Below are positions 1 to 9,123 of a stretch of DNA of 64,000 nucleotides, piece by piece. The position numbers and the translations under genes are program-made. The DNA comes from VAZQ01 sp963763365 (GTDB lineage Bacteria > Pseudomonadota > Alphaproteobacteria > Rhizobiales > Xanthobacteraceae). The stretch is from positions 434,001-498,000 of the forward strand of contig CAVXOE010000011.1 of assembly GCA_963763365.1 (NCBI GenBank), written 5' to 3'. The notes under the pieces were generated by a model. The model was not told the DNA's origin. It saw only the letters and a list, made by a program, of their open reading frames with translations, and did not search any database. Position 1 is the stretch's first letter. The number at the start of each line of letters is the position of its first letter.

Positions 1-881
1 CGGCATTGCAAGCAAACATCAATGAATCTTTGAACGATTCGAAGCGACCGCCTCTTGTGAGTGACCAGTCCGAACTGATCGGTGATCTTGTGGTTCGGCA
101 ATCTGAAGGCATGCAGAACGCCGTTGCGCAGTTCGTCGGCTACGGTGAACACAGGCACCAGCGCGACGCCCAGACCGATCCCTACAATTCGTTTCACGAA
201 TCCGAAATCATTCGATTCAGTCAGGATCGGCGGGTACCCACCGTGGGATGCAAAGAGATTGTCGGAGACCATGCGGCTTCCGCTGCCGCGGTGGTAGCGC
301 ACGAACTGAAACCTCTTCACTTCGCGCATCGGAGCGGTGCGGGCCCTGCCCAACTCATGCTGCGGGCTGACGATAAAGACGTGCTCGACCTCGCCGAGCG
401 CAACCGTCTCCAATGTGGGCAGGTCGACCGGTAGCGGAGTGAAGGCGATGTCCGCAGCCCGCATCGCGACCTTCGACACCGCGCTATCGGGCGTGTCGGT
501 CGCGGTGAAATCCAGCTTCGCATTCTTGTGGCTGTCGATGAAGGCTTGGCAAAGGTCCCCATAGACGTAAGCGAACCCGGCGGTGGTGGCGGCCACGCGG
601 ATCACCTCGATCCGCTCGCCCTCTTGTCCGACGCCGAACTGATCGCGCAACTCCTCCAGCTCGAACATGATGCGATCGGCGGTGGCAAGGACCACCTGTC
701 CGGCATCGGTGAGATAGACCTGCGGGCGTGCGCGCACGAGCAGCGTTGCGCCCAACTCATCCTCAAGCTGTTTGATCTGGTGGCTCAGCGCCGATTGGGT
801 GAGCTTGAGCTGTTCGGCGGCGGCGCCAAAACTGCCGCTTGCAACGATGGCGCGTAGCGATCGTAGTTGCCGTAACTCCAT
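1..881 (-). CDS. LysR family transcriptional regulator (C-terminus cut by window edge)
   Basis: Reading from the ATG at 881 leftwards gives 293 residues without a stop up to the window edge, so only the last few residues are missing (LysR proteins are usually about 300 aa). Residues 1-60 are a classic LysR winged helix-turn-helix (MELRQLRSL..., recognition part TQSALSHQIKQLEDELG). The rest reads as a substrate-binding effector domain, ending in motifs such as GLGVALVPVF. An AGGAG ribosome site lies just before the ATG. It is divergent from the YciI-like/TctC pair starting at 1052, the usual arrangement for a LysR protein controlling its neighbour. Effector unknown. Confidence 0.9.
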   Translation of the reverse strand, partial: MELRQLRSLRAIVASGSFGAAAEQLKLTQSALSHQIKQLEDELGATLLVRARPQVYLTDAGQVVLATADRIMFELEELRDQFGVGQEGERIEVIRVAATTAGFAYVYGDLCQAFIDSHKNAKLDFTATDTPDSAVSKVAMRAADIAFTPLPVDLPTLETVALGEVEHVFIVSPQHELGRARTAPMREVKRFQFVRYHRGSGSRMVSDNLFASHGGYPPILTESNDFGFVKRIVGIGLGVALVPVFTVADELRNGVLHAFRLPNHKITDQFGLVTHKRRSLRIVQRFIDVCLQC

Positions 882-1051
882 GGCTCCTGATCCACTCTGC
901 TCTTTGAAGGAGTTTCATTTAAGCCATATCATAATTCATTTGATTCATGTTAGCGCGCTCCATACGCTGAAGGCTTGGAATTTGGCCGCTCGCGCGCTCG
1001 TGTGAATTCAGCGCGCGCAGAAGCGGTGGCGGCCGCAGTGCGGGAGCCAGA
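882..1051. promoter_or_regulatory. divergent LysR control region with ATCA-N9-TGAT dyad
   Basis: The intergenic region between the divergent LysR gene and the YciI-like gene has an unusually AT-rich core (about 915-955). At 928-944 it holds the dyad ATCA-TAATTCATT-TGAT, and ATTCAT is repeated directly next to it. LysR proteins bind imperfect dyads of this general kind between themselves and divergent targets. The exact T-N11-A spacing is not met, so the operator call is tentative. Confidence 0.35.
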
Positions 1052-1483
1052 ATGACCGATGAACGAAGCGCCCTGGACGCCAAGATGCAGGATTACGGCC
1101 GGGAGCGAACCGAGGGCTTCCTGCTGAAGGATTACTACGTCGTCCTGGCACAACCGCGGACTGGGAGTGACGACAAACCGCTTCCTCATCTCGACGAATC
1201 CGAACACAAGCGTCTGTTCGACGAACACATCGCCCATCAGCTCAAGCTCGAAGAGTCCGGACAGTTGTTCGCTGCCGGCCCCCTGTTGGACGAGCAGGGC
1301 AAACGCGTCGGCGGGCTTATCGTCCTCCGGGCCAATTCATTCGACGAGGCGAGACAGATCGTCGCGTCTGATCCGCATCGCTCCTCGGGATTGTGGGACC
1401 ATACAATCCATCGCTGGCGTGTGAGCGAAGGGTCCTACACCGTGCGCGTAAAATATTCTTCGCAGTCGGCCATCGTTTCATGA
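1052..1483 (+). CDS. YciI-like (YCII domain) protein
   Basis: 143 aa. The C-terminal ~95 residues match the YCII fold. A His in the FDEHIAHQ stretch and an Asp in the VASDPH motif correspond to the conserved His/Asp pair proposed as catalytic in YciI proteins. The N-terminal ~40 residues are an extension not found in the ~98-aa E. coli protein. It is first in a likely two-gene unit with the TctC-type binding protein 31 bp downstream, and divergent from the LysR regulator. Reaction unknown; some relatives are dehydrochlorinases or chloromuconolactone processing enzymes. Confidence 0.7.
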   Translation: MTDERSALDAKMQDYGRERTEGFLLKDYYVVLAQPRTGSDDKPLPHLDESEHKRLFDEHIAHQLKLEESGQLFAAGPLLDEQGKRVGGLIVLRANSFDEARQIVASDPHRSSGLWDHTIHRWRVSEGSYTVRVKYSSQSAIVS

Positions 1484-1514
1484 GTGGCCTGGCGTCGTCA
1501 TCGGGAGATACGAG

Positions 1515-2492
1515 ATGAAACCTGTCCGCAGAGCCTTCCTGCAGCTAAGCGTCAGCGCGCTCATGATGCCTGCCGTGCTCCTTGGAGCAAGGGCCGAAAC
1601 CTATCCATCCCGGCCTGTTCGCATCGTCGTCGGCTTTCCCCCTGGCGGAGCGGCCGACATTGTCGCGCGCGTCGTGGCTCAATCTCTGTCGGAGCGGCTT
1701 GGACAGCCGTTCGTCGTCGAGAACCGGCCGGGCGCCGGCACCAATGTCGCGACCGAGTCGGTGCTCAAGGCGCCCGCCGACGGCTACACGTTATTGTTCG
1801 CGACCGTATCCAATGCGATCAATACGGCCCTCTACGACAAGATCAATTTCGACTTCGTTCATGACATCGCCCCGATCGCAGGCATCGATCGCCTGACCTA
1901 CGTCCTGGTGGCAAACCCATCGGTGCCATTCAAGACGATCCCCGAACTGATCGCCTACGCGAAGGCCAATCCAGGCAAGCTCAATATCGCGGCCGCCGCG
2001 ATCGGCAGCGGGACCCATCTGTCTGGCGAGCTGTTCAGGGCGATGACCGGGGTCAACATCGTCAGCGTGCCATATACGGGTTCCGCGCTGGCATTTCCCG
2101 ACCTCATGGCGGGGCAGGTTCATATCATGTTCGATGCGCTGACCAGTTCGCTCGAACACATCGCCGCGGGAAAGCTGCTCGCACTTGGAGTGACGACGGC
2201 GAAGCGATCGGAGCGGCTGCCGAACGTCCCGACGATCGGCGAAACCGTTCCGGGATACGAGGCGAGCGGATGGCTGGGCCTCGTTGCACCCAAAGGTACT
2301 CCCGCCGACATCGTCGCCAAGCTCAACGGGGAAATCGGTGCGGCTCTCGCGGATGCAAAGATCAAGGCGCGCCTGCACGACTTGGGTGGCGAACCGTTGC
2401 CGCTTTCACCGCCTGAGTTCGGGAAACTGATCGCCGACGAGACCGAAAAATGGGGCAAGGTGATCCGCGGCGCCAACATCAAGGCAAACTAA
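1515..2492 (+). CDS. TctC/Bug-family tripartite tricarboxylate transporter binding protein
   Basis: 325 aa periplasmic solute-binding protein. An N-terminal export signal with a twin-arginine look (VRRAFLQLS, then a hydrophobic stretch ending near GARA) is followed by the family signature YPSRPVRIVVGFPPGG and VVENRPGAG. A GGAGA ribosome site precedes the ATG. No TctA/TctB membrane partners are adjacent, as is common for the many orphan Bug proteins of alpha- and betaproteobacteria. The substrate is probably a carboxylate or related anion, but family membership does not define it. Confidence 0.88.
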   Translation: MKPVRRAFLQLSVSALMMPAVLLGARAETYPSRPVRIVVGFPPGGAADIVARVVAQSLSERLGQPFVVENRPGAGTNVATESVLKAPADGYTLLFATVSNAINTALYDKINFDFVHDIAPIAGIDRLTYVLVANPSVPFKTIPELIAYAKANPGKLNIAAAAIGSGTHLSGELFRAMTGVNIVSVPYTGSALAFPDLMAGQVHIMFDALTSSLEHIAAGKLLALGVTTAKRSERLPNVPTIGETVPGYEASGWLGLVAPKGTPADIVAKLNGEIGAALADAKIKARLHDLGGEPLPLSPPEFGKLIADETEKWGKVIRGANIKAN

Positions 2493-2594
2493 AGGTAGAT
2501 CGAAGCGGCGTGGCGGCGTCTCGCGTTGGCCCACAAGATCGCACACCAGTGCGGTCGCGAGCCAAATCGGTTCTGATGCAACAGGCGATGTGGC

Positions 2595-3170
2595 CTAACC
2601 CAGGCCGTCCTGGCCGCGTACGTCCTCATAACGTAGGCCGCCGACGCGGGCGTTGAGCCGGCCGCGGTTGGCGACGCAGACGATGACGGCGATCTCGTTC
2701 GGCAGCGGAGCGTCCGGAAGCATGATGGTCATGCCGTCGTAGTGAGACCGCACATAAAGCGCGTCCTTTGAGGCCAAAGGAATATCGATGATCGCACCCG
2801 GGGCGGCCCGCTTGGTAAACGACGAAATCCAGGCCTTGCCGCCGCCGACCGCCGCGCGCAGGGGCTCGGCAAACGCCGTCGTGATGAGCGCGTTGGCGTG
2901 CTCCTGCTCGCCCGCCAGCCCAACCACGGCGCCCTTGCCGTAGCTTTGCACAGGAAACGGGCCTAGTGCCGCGATCGCGGCGTCCGCGAGCTGCCGCCCG
3001 ATCTCTTTGCTGGCGTCGATCAGCGGGCTCAAGTCATCGACTTTGCGGCCAGCATAAGGATTTGCCACGACACCCACCGCGGCGACCTTCCGCAGTGGGA
3101 GGTTGGACGGATCGGATTCGCTCGTGTGGTGCTCCACGTAGCTGAACAGCCTCTCAATCCGGAGATGCAC
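2595..3170 (-). CDS. DUF1185 / 'amino acid synthesis' family protein
   Basis: 191 aa, full length for the family. Motifs recognised: VGVVANPYAGR near residue 35, SYGKGAVVG near 77, and a Gly-rich C-terminal half. The family name 'amino acid synthesis protein' has no biochemical basis known to me. In proteobacteria such genes often sit beside amidases, hydantoinases and ABC or TRAP transporters, as here with the transporter at 3380-6199 on the same strand. The 209-bp upstream gap (3171-3379) separates it from that transporter, so it may have its own promoter. Confidence 0.75.
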   Translation of the reverse strand: MHLRIERLFSYVEHHTSESDPSNLPLRKVAAVGVVANPYAGRKVDDLSPLIDASKEIGRQLADAAIAALGPFPVQSYGKGAVVGLAGEQEHANALITTAFAEPLRAAVGGGKAWISSFTKRAAPGAIIDIPLASKDALYVRSHYDGMTIMLPDAPLPNEIAVIVCVANRGRLNARVGGLRYEDVRGQDGLG

Positions 3171-3379
3171 GGTCCCCTCCCCGCTAGTTTACATTGATCA
3201 GGTATGCCGTTGTGTTCGTCATACAGTCAATCAACAGCACCGACCTGATTGATGCGGCCCACGTAAGCCGAACACGCAATGGCGGCCGCCGGAGGCGATT
3301 AATCCTGCACACAGGTGTGCGTGCCGAACACTTTCAGCACCCATAAGGCGTTCTCGTTACAGGCGCGGGAGCCCGCCGG
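3171..3379. promoter_or_regulatory. intergenic region with ATCAGGT/ACCTGAT inverted arms
   Basis: This gap lies between the binding-protein gene ending at 3380 and the start of the DUF1185 gene at 3170, both on the minus strand. It contains ATCAGGT (3197-3203) and its reverse complement ACCTGAT (3243-3249) 39 bp apart, with extra partial dyads between. It could be an operator region for the DUF1185 gene. No confident -35/-10 pair seen. Confidence 0.2.
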
Positions 3380-4462
3380 CTATCGCGCCATCGCCTTGGC
3401 CTGCGCCACGATCGCGGCGCGGTCGAAGGCGTTGCAGGCCTCCAGGAACTGCGACGTGTAAGCGTCCTTCGCAGCGCCGGTCCCCTTGAGCGTGCCGAGC
3501 GCCGTAAACGCGGTGTGCGAGGTCTGCCAAGACGCCTCGATGAAATCGCCGATCCGCGATTCCTCCGGCAGCCCCTGGAGCGCCATCTCGAGGAAGCGGT
3601 TCATGATGTGCACGCTGTTCTTGAGCGCGGTTGCGTCGTCGACATTGGCGGGTTTGGTGGTCGGAAACTCCTCCCAAAAGATTCGGATGGCCGCCTCGGG
3701 ATTGGTTCGGGTGAATACCAGGGCCTTGGTCATGGCCCGGCAATAGCCGGCGACCGCGGCCGGGTCGGACTTGGCGAAGGCGGACGATGTCGCGAGGCTC
3801 ATTCCGGCCAGGCGATCCTGAAACGAGATGCTGATCATCCGCAGCTTGAGGCCGGTGTTCTCGGCCGCGCCGAGCATCGCGTCCCACATCACCAGGGCGT
3901 CGATCTTGCCGCTGCGCAGTGCCGCGACGGCCGCAGGCCCCGCGCCGGTCGCGATTCCGGTGTACTGGTCCGGCGTGATTCCCATTTCGACCAGGTTAGT
4001 CTTCAACGCAAGTCCGCCACCTGCGCCAAACGACGGCGCGCCGACATTCTTGCCCTTCAGGTCCTCAAGCTTCCGGATCGGCGACTCTTCCAGGACGACG
4101 ACAAAGGTCCCAGGATTTCGCTTCAGGCCATAGAAAGAAACCAGGTCGCCGCCCTGCTCGCGGACCAGCATAATGGCTTCGGGCGCCGTCGTGCCGACCT
4201 GCGCACCCTTGGACTGCAGCACTTGCGCCGCCACACCGCCGTTTTGCGCGCCCTGCACATCGACATCGAGTCCTTCCGCGGCAAAGAAGCCGAGCCGCTT
4301 CGGCACCGCATAGAGGAAGACCTCCTCGCCCACGCCGATCACCGGATGCATCTGCACCAAAGTGATCTTCTTGTCCGCCGCACCGGCCGCAGTCGCGGCC
4401 ACAGCGGCCGTCACAGCCCCGAACAGGAGCGCAAACGCGGTACGGCCAGTTTTAGTCAGCAT
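3380..4462 (-). CDS. NitT/TauT-type ABC transporter substrate-binding protein
   Basis: 360 aa. Start chosen at 4462, where MLTKTGRTAF begins a normal Sec signal peptide (hydrophobic to about residue 28, TAAGAADKK) behind a GGAG ribosome site. Longer in-frame starts would overlap the permease. The mature part begins KKITLVQMHPVIGVGEE, and GFFAAEGLDVDVQ is the NMT1/SsuA family pattern 'gffaaeGLdV'. It is third in an operon ATPase-permease-binding protein on the minus strand, 49 bp after the permease. The ligand cannot be read from sequence; relatives take sulfonates, nitrate, pyrimidine precursors or aromatic acids. Confidence 0.88.
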   Translation of the reverse strand: MLTKTGRTAFALLFGAVTAAVAATAAGAADKKITLVQMHPVIGVGEEVFLYAVPKRLGFFAAEGLDVDVQGAQNGGVAAQVLQSKGAQVGTTAPEAIMLVREQGGDLVSFYGLKRNPGTFVVVLEESPIRKLEDLKGKNVGAPSFGAGGGLALKTNLVEMGITPDQYTGIATGAGPAAVAALRSGKIDALVMWDAMLGAAENTGLKLRMISISFQDRLAGMSLATSSAFAKSDPAAVAGYCRAMTKALVFTRTNPEAAIRIFWEEFPTTKPANVDDATALKNSVHIMNRFLEMALQGLPEESRIGDFIEASWQTSHTAFTALGTLKGTGAAKDAYTSQFLEACNAFDRAAIVAQAKAMAR

Positions 4463-4511
4463 GTGAGGATCTCCAGTGTTGATGAGGGCACGGGCGTGCA
4501 CTTCTTTTTGG

Positions 4512-5378
4512 TCATGGACGCGCCGACGCGCTGGCACGTTGCGCCCAGAAGCAAAAACGGCGTTCGAGAAGGGTGACGGCGTAGTTCATCAGGAATCCGA
4601 TCACGCCAAGCAAAAGAATGATGGCGAACATCGGTGCGAGCTCCATCGACTGGTTGAATTGCATCAGCAGCATGCCGAGGCCAGCGCGCGCGCCGACGAA
4701 CTCACCCACCACCGCCCCTAGGATCGCAAGCACCGATGCGACACTGAGTCCGGCGAACAGGAACGGCAGACAGCTCGGAATGATGATCTTGGTCAGCAGT
4801 TGCCATTCGCTGGCATTGCAGGATCGCGCAAGCTCGATGCGCTCGGGTTCGACCGAATTGTATCCGGCCATGGTGTTCACCAGGACCGGGAAGAACGTGA
4901 TGATAGCAGTGATGAAGACTTTGCCCTCGAGGCCAAATCCGAACCACACGATCATAAGCGGCGCCAGCGCAACCTTCGGCAGCGACTGAAAGCCGACGAT
5001 GTACGGATAACAGCCCTTGCCAGCGATCGGCCAATGCGACAGCGCGAAGCCCAACAGGGCGCCGGCGGCCGAGCCCAGGAAGAAGCCGAGCACGGCCTCC
5101 CACACCGTTATGCCGGAGTGGTACCAGTAGCCGGCCTTGTCCCACGGGGCGCGACCAAGACCGCGCACCAACGCCTGAATGACCTCATCGAGCCGCGGCA
5201 GGACGTAGCCAGGCACGCCCATCACATCGGTCGCGAGCCACCAGACGCCGATCAGCGCCACCAAAATCGTGGGCGAAAGGGTCAGCTGAGGAAAGCGCCG
5301 GAACATGTTCGGCCGCGCCGGCCTGCCGGCCACGACCGTGCCTTCGGCATGAGAGAGATCCGCGGACTGGATGGTCAT
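4512..5378 (-). CDS. ABC transporter permease, SsuC/TauC type
   Basis: 288 aa inner-membrane permease with about six hydrophobic segments and the EAA-loop ATPase contact region (ELARSCNASEWQLLTKIIIPSCLP), typical of binding-protein-dependent permeases of the NitT/TauT group. The start at 5378 overlaps the stop of the ATPase (ATGA-type overlap), so the two are translationally coupled. It would form the translocation channel for the binding protein at 3380-4462. Confidence 0.9.
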   Translation of the reverse strand: MTIQSADLSHAEGTVVAGRPARPNMFRRFPQLTLSPTILVALIGVWWLATDVMGVPGYVLPRLDEVIQALVRGLGRAPWDKAGYWYHSGITVWEAVLGFFLGSAAGALLGFALSHWPIAGKGCYPYIVGFQSLPKVALAPLMIVWFGFGLEGKVFITAIITFFPVLVNTMAGYNSVEPERIELARSCNASEWQLLTKIIIPSCLPFLFAGLSVASVLAILGAVVGEFVGARAGLGMLLMQFNQSMELAPMFAIILLLGVIGFLMNYAVTLLERRFCFWAQRASASARP

Positions 5379-6199
5379 CAGAATACCCCCTCCCGGGCAT
5401 CGAGCAGTGCGCGCAGGCGAGCGGCGTAGCGGCCGAAGCGATCGGTGTTGATGATCGAAAGCTCGCGCGGTCGTGGCAGCTCGATCGGAATCACTTCGGC
5501 AATGCTGCCCGGCCGCGCCGTCATTGCGATCACGCGGTCGGACAGAAAGATCGCCTCGGCGATCGAATGCGTGATGAAGATCACCGTTTTGCGGCTCTCG
5601 CTCCAGATTCGCATCAGCTCGAGATTCATCTGCTCACGCGTCATCGCGTCGAGCGCGCCAAAGGGTTCGTCCATCAGCAACAGTCGCGGGTTCTGCACCA
5701 GCGCTCGCACGATGGCCGCCCGCTGCTGCATGCCGCCGGACAATTCGTACGGGTAGCGGCCGGCAAAATCGCGAAGCCCAACCTTCGCCAGAAGGTCCAT
5801 CGCGCTCTCGCGATAGGCGGAGACCGGCAGCTTCCGGAATTCAATCGGCAGGAGCACATTGTCCAGCACGGTGCGCCACGGCAACAGGACCGGCGATTGG
5901 AATACGACCGCGGCTGTCGGGGTCGGACCGCGCAAGGGCCTGCCACCCAGTTCCACGGTGCCTGACGTGTAGGTCAGCAGACCCGCCAACACTTTAAGCA
6001 GCGTCGATTTTCCGCAGCCGCTCTGGCCGATGACCGAAACAAACTCGCCGTCATGAATCTCGAAACTGAGCTGCTTGAGGGCAACGATTTCGCCGGAGGT
6101 TTCAGTCAGGTAGGTCTTCGACAGACCCCGCGCAACAATCAGCGCCGGACCGCGCTCGGCGTCAGGGTTTGGCATGGCAATGGCGCGCGAAGGCTGCAT
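5378..6199 (-). CDS. ABC transporter ATP-binding protein, SsuB/TauB type
   Basis: 273 aa. Walker A GQSGCGKST (about residues 58-66), Q-loop, signature LSGGMQQRAAIVRAL, Walker B LLLMDEPFGALD and switch His (FITHSIAEA) are all present, so it should be an active ATPase. First gene of the operon with the permease and the binding protein. The start could be 6199 or the internal ATG at 6175; neither has a strong ribosome site. Confidence 0.9.
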   Translation of the reverse strand: MQPSRAIAMPNPDAERGPALIVARGLSKTYLTETSGEIVALKQLSFEIHDGEFVSVIGQSGCGKSTLLKVLAGLLTYTSGTVELGGRPLRGPTPTAAVVFQSPVLLPWRTVLDNVLLPIEFRKLPVSAYRESAMDLLAKVGLRDFAGRYPYELSGGMQQRAAIVRALVQNPRLLLMDEPFGALDAMTREQMNLELMRIWSESRKTVIFITHSIAEAIFLSDRVIAMTARPGSIAEVIPIELPRPRELSIINTDRFGRYAARLRALLDAREGVF

Positions 6200-6362
6200 C
6201 GCGAATCTGGCTCAGGTCAGCTCCGCCGATTTTTGAGGCAAGCTCCATGCCAGGAGCATCGGGAAACACCCTACCGGAATGCCGCATGTGCGCAAGCCAA
6301 GCTTGACCGCTCGAGGGTTTGCACCGAACGTCACTGCGCCGGAGCCTGAACGCAGAGACCCT
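6200..6362. promoter_or_regulatory. divergent intergenic region with GCTCC/GGAGC dyad
   Basis: The region separates the minus-strand ABC operon (start 6199) from the plus-strand oxidoreductase (start 6363) and must hold both promoters. A short dyad GCTCC-ATGCCA-GGAGC lies at 6242-6257. No convincing -35/-10 pair was identified. Confidence 0.2.
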
Positions 6363-7358
6363 ATGACGACCAACGCCGTAATTCGGGTACACCGCCACGG
6401 TGGACCCGAATGCCTCACGCTTGACCTCCTTCCGATCGAACCTCCGCCGCCCGGTCATCTGCTCGTCGAGGTTGAAGCGGCCGGGGTCAATTTCTTCGAC
6501 ACCCAGTTGCGCTCGGGACTTTACAAACAACCGCTACCCCTCGCGCTCGGCAACGAAGGCGCCGGTGCCGTTCGAGAGGTCGGGCCGGACGTTTCTGAGT
6601 TCCGGGTCGGCGATCGGGTGGTCTGGTTCCAGTCCGCCGGCTCGTATGCGCGCTGGAAGACCATCCCCGCCGAGCAGGTATTCGCGCTTCCTCGCGACGT
6701 CACTTGCGAAGCCGCCGCCGCCGTGTTGTTCCAAGGCGTGACGGCGCATTACCTCGCCTGTTCGACTTATGCACTTTCGCCGGGCGAAACCTGCGTCGTG
6801 CATTCGGCGGCCGGCGGCGTTGGACTTCTGCTGACGCGGATCGCCAAGCTGCGTGGTGCGACCGTCGTCGCGGCGGTCTCGACGGTAGCAAAGGCCCTGG
6901 TTGCAACGGAGAATGGCGCCGACCACGCGGTAGTCTATTCGCAAGGCGACCTCGTCGAGGTTACAAGGCGCGTCACGAATGGACGGGGCGCCGATGTTGT
7001 TTATGACGCCGTCGGCAAGGATACGTTCGAGCAAAGCCTGAAGTGTCTCAAGCCCCGCGGTTTGCTCGCGCTCTATGGCGAGGCGAGCGGCGTCGTGCCG
7101 CCGATCGACGTTCGCCAGTTGTCATCGGCGGGCTCGGTCTATCTCACCCGGACCGGCCTGAGCGCCTATGCGGCGACACCGGACGAGCGGCGGCAACGCG
7201 CCGATGACGTTCTGCGTTGGCTTGCGGAGGGCACGCTGGTCCCGCGGATCGATCGCCGGTTTCCGTTGGAGCATGCGGCGGACGCGCATCGGGCGCTCGA
7301 AAGCCGTGGCACGATCGGCAAGATTCTGCTGATGCCGCAGCAACGGCTCGAACCCTGA
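6363..7358 (+). CDS. NADPH:quinone oxidoreductase (MDR superfamily, zeta-crystallin-like)
   Basis: 331 aa from the ATG at 6363 (MTTNAVIRVHRHGGPECL). The N-terminal GroES-like domain has NEGAGAVREVG. The Rossmann domain has the nucleotide motif AAGGVGLLLTRIAKLRGA at about residues 150-170, and NGRGADVVYDAVG is typical of quinone oxidoreductases. The structural and catalytic zinc ligands of alcohol dehydrogenases are absent, which supports the quinone/enone reductase branch. It probably reduces a quinone or an alpha,beta-unsaturated carbonyl. The next gene starts 8 bp later, so the two are co-transcribed. Confidence 0.85.
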   Translation: MTTNAVIRVHRHGGPECLTLDLLPIEPPPPGHLLVEVEAAGVNFFDTQLRSGLYKQPLPLALGNEGAGAVREVGPDVSEFRVGDRVVWFQSAGSYARWKTIPAEQVFALPRDVTCEAAAAVLFQGVTAHYLACSTYALSPGETCVVHSAAGGVGLLLTRIAKLRGATVVAAVSTVAKALVATENGADHAVVYSQGDLVEVTRRVTNGRGADVVYDAVGKDTFEQSLKCLKPRGLLALYGEASGVVPPIDVRQLSSAGSVYLTRTGLSAYAATPDERRQRADDVLRWLAEGTLVPRIDRRFPLEHAADAHRALESRGTIGKILLMPQQRLEP

Positions 7359-7366
7359 GGTCACGC

Positions 7367-8326
7367 ATGGCAAGCCGTATCCCGCTGACCATCGCCTGTG
7401 ACGACTTCGACCACATCCGGGCGCTGATTGACGGCTCCGTGAAGCCGCAGGGCCTCGACCTGGTGTTCATCACCGAGTTGACCAATCCGGAGCGGCACGG
7501 CCGCATGGTGCGTGAGCTGGCGTTCGATATCTGCGAATTGAACCTGCCGACTTACCTGATCGCACGCGAACAGGGCGTGCCGATCACCGCCATTCCGGTC
7601 TTCCTGTTTCGCAAGTTCCGGCACGGCAATGTTTTCATCAATCCGCAGTCCGGCGTTGCGAAGCCCCGGGATCTGATCGGCCGGCGCATCGGCTGTCCCA
7701 CCCTGCAGCCCGCCAGCAACGTCTGGATCAACGGTATCCTGCAGGATCAATTCGGCGTTCCCCACCGGTCCCAGACATGGGTGGTCGAGCGCGAGGAAGA
7801 TGCCTCGTTCACTCCGCCGTCCGACCTGAAGATCGAGCGCACGCCCGCGGGTAAATCGGTCGTGTCGATGCTGCTGAACAACGAACTGCCCGCGATCATG
7901 ACGCCGCAGACGCCGAAGCCGCTGCTCGACGGCGATCCGCGGATCGCGCGGCTCTTTCCGGACTACGTCGCCCGCGAACGTGCATATTTCGAGGAAACCG
8001 GCATCTTTCCGATCATGCATGTCACCGCGGTCAGGCAGGACCTGGTTGCACGCTATCCATGGGTTCCGCTGATGCTGTGTCGAGCTTTCGAAGAAGCGAA
8101 GCAGCTTGCCTACCGGCGGATGGCGAACGTGCGGGTCGTCCCGCTGCCGTGGTTCGGCGCGCATTGGGAAGACGAACGCGCCCTGTTTGGCCCCGATCCT
8201 TGGGCCTACGGGCTCAGCGATGCAAACCGCAAGACTCTTACGACTGCGATCCGCTACACCCATGAGCAAGGGCTGATCTCGTCACAGCCGTCGCCGGACA
8301 GCCTGTTCGTCCCGGATTGCGGTTAG
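7367..8326 (+). CDS. Pht5/4,5-dihydroxyphthalate decarboxylase-like substrate-binding protein
   Basis: 319 aa from the ATG at 7367 (MASRIPLTIACDDFDHIRAL). It has the type II periplasmic-binding-protein fold seen in proteins annotated as 4,5-dihydroxyphthalate decarboxylase (ELAFDICELNLPTYLIARE; AIPVFLFRKFRHG). No signal peptide is visible, so it is probably cytoplasmic: either a decarboxylase-type enzyme or a binding domain. Co-transcribed with the quinone oxidoreductase 8 bp upstream, which suggests aromatic-acid metabolism. Its stop overlaps the convergent DUF3891 stop by 4 bp. Confidence 0.75.
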   Translation: MASRIPLTIACDDFDHIRALIDGSVKPQGLDLVFITELTNPERHGRMVRELAFDICELNLPTYLIAREQGVPITAIPVFLFRKFRHGNVFINPQSGVAKPRDLIGRRIGCPTLQPASNVWINGILQDQFGVPHRSQTWVVEREEDASFTPPSDLKIERTPAGKSVVSMLLNNELPAIMTPQTPKPLLDGDPRIARLFPDYVARERAYFEETGIFPIMHVTAVRQDLVARYPWVPLMLCRAFEEAKQLAYRRMANVRVVPLPWFGAHWEDERALFGPDPWAYGLSDANRKTLTTAIRYTHEQGLISSQPSPDSLFVPDCG

Positions 8327-9123
8327 CCCGGCGCGCCGGAAGCCACCAACTGGAATTGCGTGATCTGCGGTGCGGTCCTGAAATAGACCGCCTGCAAATC
8401 CGCTGTGTCCTTGAACTTGGTCTGTGGCAGCCTGCGGAAAATCAGATTGGCCGTGAGGGACGGCTGGTCAAACGGATATGGATCGAGTGCGATCGTCGCC
8501 GGCGCAAGCGGCGTGAGCGTCATGCCGACTCCCTTGCCGGCCGAATATCCGGCGGGCACCGGCTCAATCCGGTCCGGGGTAAGCGTCTCGGTGCTGCAGA
8601 TGTAGAGTGACATCATATCCCAGACCTGCAGCAGGTTGTAGTTGATCGCAAGTTCGCCGGCATCGAGCCCTTCCGCCGCGACTTTCTGCTTTGCGTCACT
8701 GCGCGCGATGAAGTCCGTGATGCTGGACGGCAGGATGCCACGCTGAATCGCCGGTGGCGATGTGATGACGCCATAACGGCCCTGCCACAAGCCGGTGCGA
8801 TGTTTGGAGATCATCAATCCAGCGTAAGGATCGATGCCGCTCAGCCACTCGCCGGCCCATTCGAACGCTTCGAGCTGTGCCTTGTCGTTCGGCACCTGAC
8901 GGTAGTTAGGTGTCTTGCCCGTTTCGGAATCGAGTTGGGGGCCGGTCTCGTAACGAATCCATCCACGATCATGAAACATCGCGGCGCGGACCATCGACCC
9001 ATAGGGCCGTGGCTTCTCGAAGTGTTCGTTGCCCCAATGCGCCGCGAATAGCCCGGAAAGCTGCGCGTGATCGTTCTGGGTGATCATCACAATCGTGCCG
9101 TCGACCTCGTATCTCACGATCAT
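8323..9123 (-). CDS. DUF3891 family protein
   Basis: 266 aa, full length. Recognised by the N-terminal QNDHAQLSGLFAAHWG and the conserved FHDRGWIRYE and KHRTGLWQGRYG segments. Its His/Asp pairs look like a metal-dependent hydrolase site, but no function is known to me. Convergent with the preceding gene (4-bp stop overlap). The 254 bp upstream (9124-9377) shows no gene. Confidence 0.75.
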   Translation of the reverse strand: MIVRYEVDGTIVMITQNDHAQLSGLFAAHWGNEHFEKPRPYGSMVRAAMFHDRGWIRYETGPQLDSETGKTPNYRQVPNDKAQLEAFEWAGEWLSGIDPYAGLMISKHRTGLWQGRYGVITSPPAIQRGILPSSITDFIARSDAKQKVAAEGLDAGELAINYNLLQVWDMMSLYICSTETLTPDRIEPVPAGYSAGKGVGMTLTPLAPATIALDPYPFDQPSLTANLIFRRLPQTKFKDTADLQAVYFRTAPQITQFQLVASGAPG

